Positions 7,144 to 16,516 of a stretch of 64,000 bases of DNA are shown piece after piece. The stretch's first letter is position 1; each line of letters begins with the position of its first letter. Source of the DNA: Variovorax paradoxus (GTDB taxonomy: Bacteria; Pseudomonadota; Gammaproteobacteria; Burkholderiales; Burkholderiaceae_C); NCBI RefSeq assembly GCF_902712855.1, contig NZ_LR743507.1, positions 5,373,501 through 5,437,500 on the forward strand, read 5' to 3'. The notes beneath the pieces were generated by a model. It was not told the origin of the DNA, did no database searches, and saw only the letters and a list, made by a program, of their open reading frames with translations. Both the position numbers and the translations under genes were made by a program.

Positions 7144-9678
7144 ATGAAGATCGCAGTCATCGGCCACGGCATGGTCGGCCACAAATTCCTCGAGCAGCTC
7201 CACGAGCTCGGCATCGCCGACGCGCAGGTCACCGTGCTGTGCGAAGAGCCACGTCCGGCGTACGACCGGGTGCACCTGTCCGAATTCTTCGCTGGCAAGA
7301 CGGCCGAGGACCTGTCGCTCGTCGAGCCCGGCTTCTTCGAGCGCAGCGGCTTCACGCTGCGGCTGGCCGCGCGCGCGGCCGCGATCGAACGCCGCAACAA
7401 CACCGTGACCACCGCCGACGGCGAGGTGATCGCGTACGACAAGCTGGTGCTGGCCACCGGCTCCTTCCCCTTCGTGCCCGCGGTGCCCGGCCGCGACCGG
7501 CCGAACTGCTTCGTCTACCGCACCATCGAGGACCTCGAGGCCATGAAGGCCTGCGGCGCGAGATCGCGCAGCGGCGTCGTCGTGGGCGGCGGCCTGCTGG
7601 GACTGGAATGCGCCAAGGCGCTGCGCGACATGGGCCTGGAAACCCACGTCGTGGAGTTCGCGCCGCGCCTGATGGCGGTGCAGGTCGACGAAGGCGGCGG
7701 CCGTGCCCTGCGCAACAGCATCGAGGACCTGGGCCTGCACGTGCACACCGGCCGCAACACGGTGGAGATCACCGACGGCGCCACCGCGCGCCACCGCATG
7801 GTGTTCGCCGACGGCACGCACCTCGAGACCGACATGATCGTGTTCTCCGCCGGCATCCGCCCGCGCGACGAACTGGCGCGCCAGAGCGTGCTGGCGGTCG
7901 GCCCGCGCGGCGGCGTGGCGGTGGACAGCCACTGCCGCACCAGCGACCGCGACATCTACGCGATCGGCGAATGCGCCTCGTGGAACGAGCAGACCTTCGG
8001 CCTCGTCGCACCCGGCTACGACATGGCCCGCGTGGCTGCGAGACACATCGCGGGCGAGGCCGACGCGGCTTTCACCGGCGCCGACATGAGCACCAAGCTC
8101 AAGCTGATGGGCGTGGACGTGGCCAGCATCGGCGACGCGCACGGCAGGACGCCGAAGTCGCGCGCCTACCAGTACATCGACGAGCGCAAGCAGATCTACA
8201 AGAAGATCGTCGTCAGCGAGGACGGCAAGCAGCTGCTGGGCGCGGTGCTCGTGGGCGACGCCTCCGAATACGGCACGCTGCTGCAGATGGCGCTCAACGG
8301 CATCGCGCTGCCGGCCGACCCCGAGTTCCTGATCCTGCCGTCGAGCGACGGCAAGGCCAGGCCCGGCCTGGGCGTCGACGCGTTGCCCGACACCGCGCAG
8401 ATCTGCTCGTGCAACAACGTCACCAAGGGCTGGATCTGCGAGGCCGTGGGCCAGGGCGTGTGCACCAGCGCCGAAATGAAGGCCTGCACCAAGGCCGGCG
8501 CCACGTGCGGCGGCTGCGTGCCGCTCGTCACGCAGGTGATGAAGATGGAGATGGCCCGGCGCGGCATGGCCGTCGACAACCACCTGTGCGAGCACTTCCC
8601 CTACTCGCGCCAGGAGCTGTACCACCTGGTGCGCGTGGGCGAGATCCGCAGCTTCGCCGACCTGCTGGCGAAGCACGGCAAGGGCCTGGGCTGCGACATC
8701 TGCAAGCCGACCGCCGCGAGCATCTTCGCGTCGTGCTGGAACGAGTTCGTGCTCAAGAAGGACCTGGCCGCGCTGCAGGACAGCAACGACTACTTCCTCG
8801 GCAACATCCAGAAGGACGGCACCTATTCGGTGGTGCCGCGCATGCCGGGCGGCGAGGTCACGCCCGACGGGCTGATCGCGGTGGGCCAGGTGGCGAAGAA
8901 GTACGGCCTGTACACCAAGATCACCGGCGGTGCGCGCGTGGACATGTTCGGTGCGCGCGTCGAACAGCTCCCCGCCATCTGGGAAGAGCTGATCGCGGCG
9001 GGCTTCGAGTCGGGCCACGCCTACGGCAAGTCGCTGCGCACCGTGAAGAGCTGCGTCGGCTCGACCTGGTGCCGCTACGGCGTGGACGACAGCGTGGGCC
9101 TGGCCGTGGAGCTGGAGAACCGCTACAAGGGCCTGCGCGCGCCGCACAAGATCAAGTTCGGCGTCTCGGGCTGCACCCGCGAATGCGCCGAGGCACAGGG
9201 CAAGGACGTCGGCATCATCGCCACCGACAAGGGCTGGAACCTGTACGTGTGCGGCAACGGCGGCATGAAGCCGCGCCATGCCGAGCTGCTGGCCAGCGAC
9301 CTCACCAAGGCCGAGCTGATTCGCCTGATCGACCGCTTCCTGATGTTCTACGTGCGCACCGCCGACCGGCTGCAGCGCACCAGCACCTGGCGCGAGAACC
9401 TCGAGGGCGGCCTCGACTACCTCAAGGGCGTGCTGCTGCAGGACACGCTGGGCCTGGGCGGCGAGCTCGAGACCCAGATGCAGCGCGTGGTCGACACCTA
9501 CCAGTGCGAATGGAAGACCGCGGTGAACGACCCTGCCACACGCCAGCGCTTCCGCTCCTTCGTCAACAGCGAGAAGCCCGACGAGCACATCGTGTTCGTG
9601 CAGGAACGCGGGCAGATCCGGCCGGCGCGCGCAGAAGAGCGCGAACGCGGCGAAGCGGCCGACGTGTCGATGGCCTGA
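7144..9678 (+). CDS. nirB: Assimilatory NAD(P)H-nitrite reductase, large subunit
   Basis: An 844-residue cytoplasmic enzyme that reduces nitrite to ammonium. Order of domains: N-terminal FAD/NAD(P)H-binding part (MKIAVIGHGMVGHKFLEQL; GVVVGGGLLGLECAKAL for NAD(P)H), a BFD-like [2Fe-2S] domain with Cys at about 421, 423, 455 and 458 (ICSCNNVTKG, ATCGGCVP), then the sulfite/nitrite-reductase repeats with the four siroheme/[4Fe-4S] cysteines at about 637, 643, 677 and 681 (SCVGSTWCRYG, SGCTRECAEAQG). The ATG at 7144 is preferred to one six codons upstream because the FAD motif begins there. It is followed by nirD after 31 bases and by a nitrite channel and a phosphatase-kinase gene, forming one assimilation operon. 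Confidence 0.97.
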   Translation: MKIAVIGHGMVGHKFLEQLHELGIADAQVTVLCEEPRPAYDRVHLSEFFAGKTAEDLSLVEPGFFERSGFTLRLAARAAAIERRNNTVTTADGEVIAYDKLVLATGSFPFVPAVPGRDRPNCFVYRTIEDLEAMKACGARSRSGVVVGGGLLGLECAKALRDMGLETHVVEFAPRLMAVQVDEGGGRALRNSIEDLGLHVHTGRNTVEITDGATARHRMVFADGTHLETDMIVFSAGIRPRDELARQSVLAVGPRGGVAVDSHCRTSDRDIYAIGECASWNEQTFGLVAPGYDMARVAARHIAGEADAAFTGADMSTKLKLMGVDVASIGDAHGRTPKSRAYQYIDERKQIYKKIVVSEDGKQLLGAVLVGDASEYGTLLQMALNGIALPADPEFLILPSSDGKARPGLGVDALPDTAQICSCNNVTKGWICEAVGQGVCTSAEMKACTKAGATCGGCVPLVTQVMKMEMARRGMAVDNHLCEHFPYSRQELYHLVRVGEIRSFADLLAKHGKGLGCDICKPTAASIFASCWNEFVLKKDLAALQDSNDYFLGNIQKDGTYSVVPRMPGGEVTPDGLIAVGQVAKKYGLYTKITGGARVDMFGARVEQLPAIWEELIAAGFESGHAYGKSLRTVKSCVGSTWCRYGVDDSVGLAVELENRYKGLRAPHKIKFGVSGCTRECAEAQGKDVGIIATDKGWNLYVCGNGGMKPRHAELLASDLTKAELIRLIDRFLMFYVRTADRLQRTSTWRENLEGGLDYLKGVLLQDTLGLGGELETQMQRVVDTYQCEWKTAVNDPATRQRFRSFVNSEKPDEHIVFVQERGQIRPARAEERERGEAADVSMA

Positions 9679-9709
9679 ATCCCGCAACCACACCCCGAGG
9701 AAAGCCTCC

Positions 9710-10051
9710 ATGACCCAAGCCAATCTCCGATGGACCCCAGTGTGCGCCGCCACCGACATCCTCCCCGACACCGGCGTGTGCGCGCTGGTCGACGGCGTGC
9801 ACGTGGCGATCTTCAGCGTCGGCCAGGAACAGGCGCTGTTCGCCATCGACAACGTCGATCCGAAGGCCAAGGCCAGCGTGCTCTCGCGCGGACTGGTCGG
9901 CAGCCTCGGCGACCGCATCGTGGTTGCGTCGCCGCTCTACAAGAACCACTTCGACCTGCGCAACGGCGAATGCATCGAGGCGCCCGAGCACTCGGTGCGC
10001 GCGCATGCGGTGCGCGTCCAGGAAGGCCGCGTGCTCGTCGCGCTGGCCTGA
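9710..10051 (+). CDS. nirD: Nitrite reductase (NAD(P)H), small subunit
   Basis: A 113-residue protein with a Rieske-like fold, the partner of NirB. The sequence WTPVCAATDILPDTGVCALV, FAIDNVDPKAKASVLSRG and YKNHFDLRNGEC match NirD. As in other NirD proteins, the C-x-H / C-x2-H cluster ligands of true Rieske proteins are missing, so it should not bind an iron-sulfur centre. An AGGAAAG ribosome site stands before the ATG at 9710. It lies 31 bases after nirB. Confidence 0.94.
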   Translation: MTQANLRWTPVCAATDILPDTGVCALVDGVHVAIFSVGQEQALFAIDNVDPKAKASVLSRGLVGSLGDRIVVASPLYKNHFDLRNGECIEAPEHSVRAHAVRVQEGRVLVALA

Positions 10052-10124
10052 ACCGCGGCCTTCGCCACTCTTCTCGTCCTCCGCGCTCTTCTCCGCTTTT
10101 TTTTCGCTTCTCTCAAGGATCCCC

Positions 10125-10937
10125 ATGGCCTATCTAGCCCCCGCCGAGTTCGTCACCAAGATGGTCGATGCCGGCGAATCCAAGCTGCTCATGTCCACCC
10201 GCGACACGCTCATCCGCTCGTACATGGCGGGCGCCATCCTCGCGCTGGCCGCCGCCTTCGCGGTGAGCATCACCGTGAACACCGGCAATGCGCTGGTGGG
10301 CGCGATGCTGTTCCCGGTCGGCTTCATCATGCTGTACCTGCTGGGCTTCGACCTGCTGACCGGCGTGTTCACGCTGGCACCGCTGGCCGTGTTCGACAAG
10401 CGTCCCGGCGCCACCTGGGGCGGTGTCATGCGCAACTGGGGCCTGGTGTTCGTCGGCAACTTCGCCGGCGCGCTGACGGTGGCGGTGTTCATGGCCGTCA
10501 TCTTCACCTTCGGCTTCAGCGAGGCGCCCAACGCCATCGGCGAGCGGCTCGGCCACATCGGCGAAGGCCGCACGCTGGGCTACTCGGCGCACGGCGCGGC
10601 GGGCATGCTCACGCTGTTCATCCGCGGCGTGATGTGCAACTGGATGGTGTCGACCGGCGTGGTGGCCGCCATGATGTCGACCACCGTGTCGGGCAAGGCC
10701 ATCGGCATGTGGATGCCAGTGATGATCTTCTTCTACATGGGCTTCGAACACTCGATCGTCAACATGTTCCTGTTTCCCACCGGCCTGATGCTCGGCGGCA
10801 AGTTCACGCTGATGGACTACCTGATCTGGAACGAACTCCCCACGGTGCTGGGCAACCTGGTGGGCGGGCTGACCTTCGTGGGCCTCACGCTCTACTCGAC
10901 GCACTACAAGACGGCGCCCAAGCGCGTCCTCGGCTGA
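10125..10937 (+). CDS. Formate/nitrite transporter (FNT) family channel, likely nitrite uptake
   Basis: A 270-residue inner-membrane protein with six hydrophobic helices. FNT signatures are visible: RGVMCNWMV (pore loop asparagine) and MGFEHSIVNMFLFP, which contains the central pore histidine. The neighbours nirB and nirD make nitrite the probable substrate (NirC role), with formate less likely. The ATG at 10125 is preceded by CAAGGATCCCC. It is 73 bases after nirD; the next gene, a phosphatase-kinase fusion, starts 11 bases after its stop. Confidence 0.92.
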   Translation: MAYLAPAEFVTKMVDAGESKLLMSTRDTLIRSYMAGAILALAAAFAVSITVNTGNALVGAMLFPVGFIMLYLLGFDLLTGVFTLAPLAVFDKRPGATWGGVMRNWGLVFVGNFAGALTVAVFMAVIFTFGFSEAPNAIGERLGHIGEGRTLGYSAHGAAGMLTLFIRGVMCNWMVSTGVVAAMMSTTVSGKAIGMWMPVMIFFYMGFEHSIVNMFLFPTGLMLGGKFTLMDYLIWNELPTVLGNLVGGLTFVGLTLYSTHYKTAPKRVLG

Positions 10938-10948
10938 TCCGCGCGCGC

Positions 10949-12700
10949 ATGCCCGCCTCGCCCCGGAAGGCGCTGCGCGTCACGCTCGGCCAGCATTCGC
11001 TGGCCGGCGCCGGATCGCAGGTCAACCAGGACTTCCACGGCGCGATGCTGCCCGAGGGTGCGCTGCGCGCATCGAAGGGCATCGTGCTGGCCATCGCCGA
11101 CGGTATCGGCTCCAGCCGCGTGAGCCAGGTCGCAAGCGCGGCGGCGGTGCGCGGCTTTCTCGACGACTACTGCGCAACCTCCGATGCATGGTCGGTACGG
11201 CGCTCCGCGCAGCGCGTGCTCGACGCCACCAACTCCTGGCTGCATGCGCAGACGATGCGCAGCGACGCGCGCTTCGACAAGGACAGCGGCTACGTCTGCA
11301 CCTTCAGCGCGCTGATCGTGAAGGGCCGCGACGCCCACCTCCTGCACGTCGGCGACGCGCGCATCTACCGCCTGCACGCCCATGCGCTCGAACAGCTCAC
11401 CGAAGACCACCGCGTGCACGTGTCGCCGGCCGAGTCGTACCTCGGCCGGGCGCTGGGCGCGGGCGCGCACGTGGAGATCGACTACCGCTGCTGGCCAGCC
11501 GAGGTGGGCGACGTCTACCTGCTGGCCACCGACGGTGCCCATGCGCAGCTCGACGTCGCCGCGGTGAACGAAGCGCTGGCGCGCTGCGGCGACGATCTCG
11601 ACGCCGCAGCGCGCATGCTGGCGGAAGGCGCACAGGCCAGGGGCAGCGACGACGACAGCACCGTCCAGCTGTTGCGCATCGATGAACTGCCCGAGCCCGA
11701 TGCGCCGCACGCGCAGCTGCAGCGGGAAGGCCTCGCGATGCCGCCGCAGCTCGCGCCGCGCGCCCGGTTCGAGGGCTTCACCCTGGTGCGCGACATCCAC
11801 ATGAGCGCGCGCAGCCATGTGTACCTGGCCACCGACGATGCCACCGGCCGGCCGGTGGTGCTGAAGCTGCCGTCGGTCGACCTGCGCGACGACGCCGACT
11901 ACCTCGACCGCTTCGTGCTCGAGGAATGGGTGGCGCGGCGCATCGACAGCCCGCACGTGCTGAAGGCCGCGCCCATCGAGCGTGCGCGCGGCCACCTCTA
12001 CGTGGCGATGGAGTACGTGGAAGGCCACACGCTGGCGCAGTGGATGGTCGACAACCCGCGCCCGGCACTCGACAGCGTGCGGGCCATCGTCGCGCAGCTG
12101 GCGCGCGGGCTGCAGGCGATGCACGGCAAGGAGATGCTGCACCAGGACCTTCGGCCCGAGAACGTGATGATCGACCGCGCGGGCACGGTGAAGCTCATCG
12201 ACCTGGCGGCCGCGCATGTGGCGGGGCTTTCCGACGGCACCGGCGAGCGCCGGGCGCTGGCCATCGAGGGCACGCTGCAGTACACCGCGCCGGAGTACTT
12301 CACGGGCCAGGGCGGCACGGCGCGCTCGGACCTCTTCTCGCTCGCGGTGATCGCCTACCGGATGCTGGCCGGGCAGTTGCCCTATGGCCTGCAGGCATCG
12401 CGCATCCGTTCCGCTGCGGACGCCGGCCGGCTGCGCTACGTGCCGGTGCGCCACTTCCGCCCCGACCTGCCGTCCTGGGTCGATGCGGTGCTGCAGAAGG
12501 CGCTGCATCCGCAGGCCGCGAAGCGGCAGGAGGCGGTGTCGGAGTTCGTGCACGACCTCAAGGCGCCGGGCCCGGAATTTCTTCGCGCAAGGCCACCCGC
12601 GCTGATCGAGCGCCGGCCGGTGCTGTTCTGGCAATGCACCACCGTGCTGCTGGCCGCGGCCGTGGTGGTGCTGCTGGGGCTGCGCGCCTTCGGTCGCTGA
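10949..12700 (+). CDS. PP2C phosphatase - Ser/Thr kinase fusion with a C-terminal membrane anchor
   Basis: A 583-residue two-domain signalling protein. Residues 10-245 are a PP2C phosphatase: VNQD (25-28), DGIGS (51-55), GDAR (135-138), ATDG (193-196), SDDDST (233-238). Residues 274-540 resemble a Hanks-type kinase: VVLKL with Lys306, Glu325, LHQDLRPENV (catalytic Asp400, Asn405), IDLA (Asp418), TAPEY (447-450). The glycine-rich ATP loop is degenerate (RDIHMSARSHVYLA), Arg of HRD is Gln, and DFG is DLA. Residues 559-578 form one membrane helix. It is the last gene of the nir operon, 11 bases after the channel gene, which suggests it controls nitrite or ammonium assimilation proteins by phosphorylation; that role is an inference from position. 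Similar fusions next to nitrate/nitrite genes occur in other Burkholderiales. Confidence 0.9.
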   Translation: MPASPRKALRVTLGQHSLAGAGSQVNQDFHGAMLPEGALRASKGIVLAIADGIGSSRVSQVASAAAVRGFLDDYCATSDAWSVRRSAQRVLDATNSWLHAQTMRSDARFDKDSGYVCTFSALIVKGRDAHLLHVGDARIYRLHAHALEQLTEDHRVHVSPAESYLGRALGAGAHVEIDYRCWPAEVGDVYLLATDGAHAQLDVAAVNEALARCGDDLDAAARMLAEGAQARGSDDDSTVQLLRIDELPEPDAPHAQLQREGLAMPPQLAPRARFEGFTLVRDIHMSARSHVYLATDDATGRPVVLKLPSVDLRDDADYLDRFVLEEWVARRIDSPHVLKAAPIERARGHLYVAMEYVEGHTLAQWMVDNPRPALDSVRAIVAQLARGLQAMHGKEMLHQDLRPENVMIDRAGTVKLIDLAAAHVAGLSDGTGERRALAIEGTLQYTAPEYFTGQGGTARSDLFSLAVIAYRMLAGQLPYGLQASRIRSAADAGRLRYVPVRHFRPDLPSWVDAVLQKALHPQAAKRQEAVSEFVHDLKAPGPEFLRARPPALIERRPVLFWQCTTVLLAAAVVVLLGLRAFGR

Positions 12701-12722
12701 AGACGCCGCCCCGTGCGTGGCT

Positions 12723-13643
12723 TCAGCCGGCCCGTTTGGTGCGGATGGCCTTCGACGCACGCGAGTTCGGCTCGCGGCCCAGCGCCTCGCTGATGTACGC
12801 GCCTGCGTCGATCAGCCTGTCGAGGTCGATGCCGGTTTCGATGCCCATGCCGTGCAGCATGTAGACCACGTCCTCGGTCGCGACATTGCCCGTCGCGCCC
12901 TTGGCGTAGGGGCAGCCGCCGAGGCCGGCCGAGGACGACTGGAAGTTCCACACACCCAGCTCGAGCGCCGCCAGCGTATTGACCAGCGCCTGCCCGTACG
13001 TGTCGTGGAAGTGGCCGGAAATGGCGTCGATGCCGAAGTGCGCCAGCGTGGCTTCCATGGCGGCCTGCACCTTGCGCGGCGTGCCCACGCCGATCGTGTC
13101 GGCCACGTCCACGCGCTGCACGCCAATGCCCTTCATCAGTTGCGCAAGGTAGCCGACCTTCTCCGGCGCGATCTCGCCTTCGTAGGGGCAGCCGACCGTG
13201 CACGACATCGCGCCGCGCACGGCGATGCCCTTGTCGAGCGCCGCGGCCACCACGGGCGCGAAGCGCTCGATGCTCTCGGCAATGGAGCAGTTGATGTTCT
13301 TCTGGCTGAAGGCCTCGCTCGCGGCGCCGAACACCACGATCTCGTCGGGCCACTCCTCGCGCGGTGCGGCGATGGCGGCCTCGAAGCCCTTCATGTTGGG
13401 CGTGAGCACCGAATAAAGGACGCCGGCCTTGCGCCGGATGCCGTGCATCACCTCGGCGTTGTCGGCCATCTGCGGCACCCACTTGGGCGACACGAAGCTG
13501 GTGACCTCGATTTCCTTCAGGCCCGCGTCCTGCAGGCGGTGCACGAGGCCGATCTTCACTTCGGCGGACACGGGCTGCTTTTCGTTCTGCAGGCCGTCGC
13601 GCGGACCGACGTCGATGAGTCTGACTTGGGTGGGGAGTTTCAT
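12723..13643 (-). CDS. Hydroxymethylglutaryl-CoA lyase
   Basis: A 306-residue DRE-TIM metallolyase that splits HMG-CoA into acetyl-CoA and acetoacetate, the last step of leucine degradation. LIDVGPRDGLQNEKQPV supplies the metal and catalytic residues (D-x-R-D), GHFHDTYGQA the metal-binding histidines, and AGLGGCPYAKGATGN the catalytic cysteine loop. The ATG at 13643 gives normal family length. It does not sit in the liu operon at 22.6-31.4 kb but 7 kb away on the same strand, convergent with the phosphatase-kinase gene. It presumably serves as LiuE for that pathway. Confidence 0.94.
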   Translation of the reverse strand: MKLPTQVRLIDVGPRDGLQNEKQPVSAEVKIGLVHRLQDAGLKEIEVTSFVSPKWVPQMADNAEVMHGIRRKAGVLYSVLTPNMKGFEAAIAAPREEWPDEIVVFGAASEAFSQKNINCSIAESIERFAPVVAAALDKGIAVRGAMSCTVGCPYEGEIAPEKVGYLAQLMKGIGVQRVDVADTIGVGTPRKVQAAMEATLAHFGIDAISGHFHDTYGQALVNTLAALELGVWNFQSSSAGLGGCPYAKGATGNVATEDVVYMLHGMGIETGIDLDRLIDAGAYISEALGREPNSRASKAIRTKRAG

Positions 13644-13804
13644 GGGATGTCTCTTGTATCGCTGGGGGATGAAGACTGCTCCGGATTGTCGGCCACATGG
13701 CAATCCCTTGCCTGGTACAGAAGCCGGGGAAGGTAGCAATGCGCGCCTGCGAGGTTGCAAATGGCGCCAGCCTCCAGGTTCGGGCCGGCAGCAGGCCGGG
13801 GCCG

Positions 13805-14101
13805 CTAGGCTGTGTCGCGCTGCTCGAAGCCATCGGGCAGCGCCTGCGCCGCGATGGCGCCGGCCGGCTCGCCGGCATCGACCGTGTCCACGCGCGCGCC
13901 CTCCGGTCCGCGGCGCGCCCAGCGGACCAGTTCGTCCACCGCGAGTGCCTCGCCGGCCACCAGCGCTTCCACGCTGCCGTCACGCCGGTTCCGCACCCAG
14001 CCGCGCAGGCCGAGCCGCTTCGCGGCCTGCACCATCGACCAGCGATAGCCCACGCCCTGCACGAGGCCGCGGATGGCGAGATGGCGGACGACGGTGTTCA
14101 T
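13805..14101 (-). CDS. acyP: Acylphosphatase
   Basis: A 98-residue alpha/beta sandwich protein. RGLVQGVGYRWSM carries the catalytic arginine (Arg20) and GWVRNRRDGSVEALVAG the catalytic asparagine (Asn38). It hydrolyses acyl phosphates such as acetyl phosphate or carbamoyl phosphate in the cytoplasm. It follows the acyl-CoA dehydrogenase gene by 16 bases and is probably the last gene of the IclR-led operon. Confidence 0.92.
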   Translation of the reverse strand: MNTVVRHLAIRGLVQGVGYRWSMVQAAKRLGLRGWVRNRRDGSVEALVAGEALAVDELVRWARRGPEGARVDTVDAGEPAGAIAAQALPDGFEQRDTA

Positions 14102-14117
14102 GCCTCGGCAGGAGTCA

Positions 14118-15287
14118 TCAGTACGACTTGGGCAGCCCGAGCGCTTTCTCGGCGATGAAGTTCAGGATCATCTGCGGGCTGACGGGTGCGATGCGCGGAA
14201 TGTAGCTCTCGCGCAGCAGCCGCTCCACATGGTATTCCTTCGCGTAGCCCATGCCACCCAGCGTGAGCACCGCGTTCTGGCAGGCGTCGTGCGCGGCCTC
14301 GGCCGCGAGGTACTTGGCGGCGTTGGCCTCGGTGCCGCAAGGCTCGCCCGCGTCGTACAGCGTGGCGGCCTTGAGCATCATCAGGTCAGCGGCCTCGAGG
14401 TTGGCCCAGGCGCGCGCGAGCGGGTGCGCCACGCCCTGGTTCTGTCCGATCGGCCGGCCGAACACCACGCGCTCCTGGGCGTATTGCGATGCGATGCGCA
14501 ACGCCGCGCGGCCGATGCCGATCGCTTCCGCCGCGATCAATATGCGCTCGGGGTTCAGCCCGTGCAGGATGTACTCGAAGCCGCGCCCTTCCTCGCCGAT
14601 GCGGTCTTCCTCCGGCACCTCGAGACCGTCGATGAAGAGCATGTTGGAGTCGACCGCCGCACGCCCGAGCTTGTGGATCTCGCGCACCTCGACGCGGCTG
14701 CGGTCCAGCGGCGTGTAGAACAGGGTGAGGCCCTGCGTGGGCTTCTTCGCCTGCTCGAGCGGCGTGGTGCGCGTGAGGATCAGCATGCGGTCGGCCACCT
14801 GCGCGGTCGAGATCCATATCTTGCGGCCGTGCAGCATGTAGCTGCCGTTCGGCTGGCGCACCGCCTGGGTCTTGAGGCTCGTGGTGTCCAGCCCCGCGTC
14901 TGGCTCGGTCACCGCGAAGCAGGCCTTCTCGGTGCCCGCGATGAGCGGCGGCAGGAAGCGCTGGCGCTGTTCCTCGCTGCCGAACACCACCACCGGGTTG
15001 AGCCCGAAGATGTTCATGTGCACCGACGACGCGCCCGACATGCCCGCGCCCGACGCGCTGATGGCACGCATCATCAGCGCCGCCTCGGTGATGCCGAGCC
15101 CCGCGCCGCCCTGCGCTTCGGGCATGGCGATGCCGAGCCAGCCGCTCTCGGCCACGGCGCGATGGAACGCGTGCGGGAACACGGCACGGTCGTCGTGGTC
15201 GCGCCAGTACTCGGCGGGGAAGTCCTCGCACAGCCGTTCGATGGCAGCGACCAGCGAGCGCTGGTCTTCGTTCAGGGAGAAATTCAT
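14118..15287 (-). CDS. Acyl-CoA dehydrogenase
   Basis: A 389-residue FAD enzyme that introduces a double bond next to the thioester. MNFSLNEDQRSLVAAIERLC is the N-terminal helical domain; CFAVTEPDAGLDTTSLKT and GRKIWISTAQVADRMLIL are the FAD/substrate blocks; GLNPERILIAAEAIGIGRAA holds a glutamate at the position used as catalytic base in isovaleryl-type enzymes; QNAVLTLGGMGYAKEYHVER is the C-terminal signature. Its ATG (15287) overlaps the TGA of the CoA-transferase gene (ATGA). With that gene it suggests activation of an organic acid by CoA transfer and then desaturation. Substrate unknown. Confidence 0.92.
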   Translation of the reverse strand: MNFSLNEDQRSLVAAIERLCEDFPAEYWRDHDDRAVFPHAFHRAVAESGWLGIAMPEAQGGAGLGITEAALMMRAISASGAGMSGASSVHMNIFGLNPVVVFGSEEQRQRFLPPLIAGTEKACFAVTEPDAGLDTTSLKTQAVRQPNGSYMLHGRKIWISTAQVADRMLILTRTTPLEQAKKPTQGLTLFYTPLDRSRVEVREIHKLGRAAVDSNMLFIDGLEVPEEDRIGEEGRGFEYILHGLNPERILIAAEAIGIGRAALRIASQYAQERVVFGRPIGQNQGVAHPLARAWANLEAADLMMLKAATLYDAGEPCGTEANAAKYLAAEAAHDACQNAVLTLGGMGYAKEYHVERLLRESYIPRIAPVSPQMILNFIAEKALGLPKSY

Positions 15288-16510
15288 GGGGCGCGGTCTT
15301 TCGTTGGATCGGGTTGCAGCGTGACGCCGCGCGCGAGCATCCGTTCGATGGCTTCGTCGGCGTAGCCGGCTTCGCGCAGCAGTTCCACGCTCTGCTCGCC
15401 GATGCGCGGCGTGGGCCGGCGGATGGCCGTGGGCGTGGCGCTGTAGCGACCGACCGGCGCCAGGGTGCGGATGCGGCCTTCGCTCGGATGCTCGAACTCG
15501 GGATAGAAATCGACGGCGCGCAGGTGCGGGTCGTCGAGCAGGCTCTCGGTGCTGTGCAGGCGCGCGACGGGAATGTCGGCGGCATCGAGCGCGGCGAACC
15601 ATTCGTCGCTCGTGCGCGTGGCCATCACCTCGGCGACGAAGGCGTACACCGCGCCGATGTTCGCGGCGCGCGCGGTGTGCGTGCCGAACATCGGCGATCC
15701 GCGCAGATCGGGCCGGCCGATCACGTCGAAGAAGGCCTGCCAGTGCTTGTCGTTGTAGATCAGCACGCTGAGGTGGCCGTCGGATGTCGCATAGGGCTTG
15801 CGGTGCGGCGCGAGCAGGCGCGCGTAGCCGGTGGGGCCGATGGGCGGCTCGAAGCTGTGGCCGCCGAGATGGTCGCCCATCACGAACTGCGAGAGCGCCT
15901 CGAACATCGGCACCTCCACCGCCTGGCCCCGACCGGTGCGCTGCGCGTGCAGCACGGCCGCGAGCAGCGCGATGGCCGCCTGCAGGCCCACGGCGCGGTC
16001 GGCGAGCGTGACCGGCGCGTAGCGCGGATCGCCGCCGCTTTGCTGCGCGAACAGCGAGGCCACGCCCGCCGCGCCCTGGATGAGGTCGTCGTACGCGGGC
16101 TTGCCGGCGTAGGGGCCCTGCTCGCCGTAGCCGAAGGCGCCGAGATAGACGATCTTCGGGTTCGCCGCGGACACCGCGTCGTAGCCCAGCCCCAGCCGCG
16201 CCATCGCCTGGGGCCGCGTGTTGTAGATCAGCGCATCGCAGCCGGCAGCAAGCTTCAGGCAGGCCTCGCGGCCTTCGGGCTGCTTGAGGTCGAGCACGAT
16301 CGACCGCTTGTTGCGGTTGAGGTGCATCGCCATCGCCCCCATGCCGGCGTTGCGCATCGGTCCGACCGCCCGCAGGTTGTCGCCGGCCGGCGGCTCGACC
16401 TTGATGACGTCGGCACCGAGGTCGCCGAGGGTTTGCGTGGCATAGGGGCCCATCACCACAGCGGTGAGGTCGAGGATGCGGATGCCCTGGAGAGGTCCGG
16501 AGGCGTTCAT
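15284..16510 (-). CDS. CaiB/BaiF family CoA-transferase (family III)
   Basis: A 408-residue family III CoA-transferase. LQGIRILDLTAVVMGPYATQ at the start, DLGADVIKVEPPAGDNLR, LNRNKRSIVLDLKQPEGR and GKPAYDDLIQGAAG (with the catalytic aspartate) are diagnostic. It moves CoA between carboxylic acids, here perhaps from succinyl-CoA to an imported acid. The ATG at 16510 is the start that coincides with the N-terminal motif; the open frame continues upstream only through repeats. The stop overlaps the acyl-CoA dehydrogenase start. It is separated from the Bug-type binding protein gene by a 400-base repeat block. Confidence 0.92.
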   Translation of the reverse strand: MNASGPLQGIRILDLTAVVMGPYATQTLGDLGADVIKVEPPAGDNLRAVGPMRNAGMGAMAMHLNRNKRSIVLDLKQPEGREACLKLAAGCDALIYNTRPQAMARLGLGYDAVSAANPKIVYLGAFGYGEQGPYAGKPAYDDLIQGAAGVASLFAQQSGGDPRYAPVTLADRAVGLQAAIALLAAVLHAQRTGRGQAVEVPMFEALSQFVMGDHLGGHSFEPPIGPTGYARLLAPHRKPYATSDGHLSVLIYNDKHWQAFFDVIGRPDLRGSPMFGTHTARAANIGAVYAFVAEVMATRTSDEWFAALDAADIPVARLHSTESLLDDPHLRAVDFYPEFEHPSEGRIRTLAPVGRYSATPTAIRRPTPRIGEQSVELLREAGYADEAIERMLARGVTLQPDPTKDRAP

Positions 16511-16516
16511 GTCTTC

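Noticed and set aside
6724..9918. A long minus-strand frame continuing upstream of ybaK through nirB
   Set aside because: Antisense to nirB with composition typical of shadows; ybaK is complete from the ATG at 6723.
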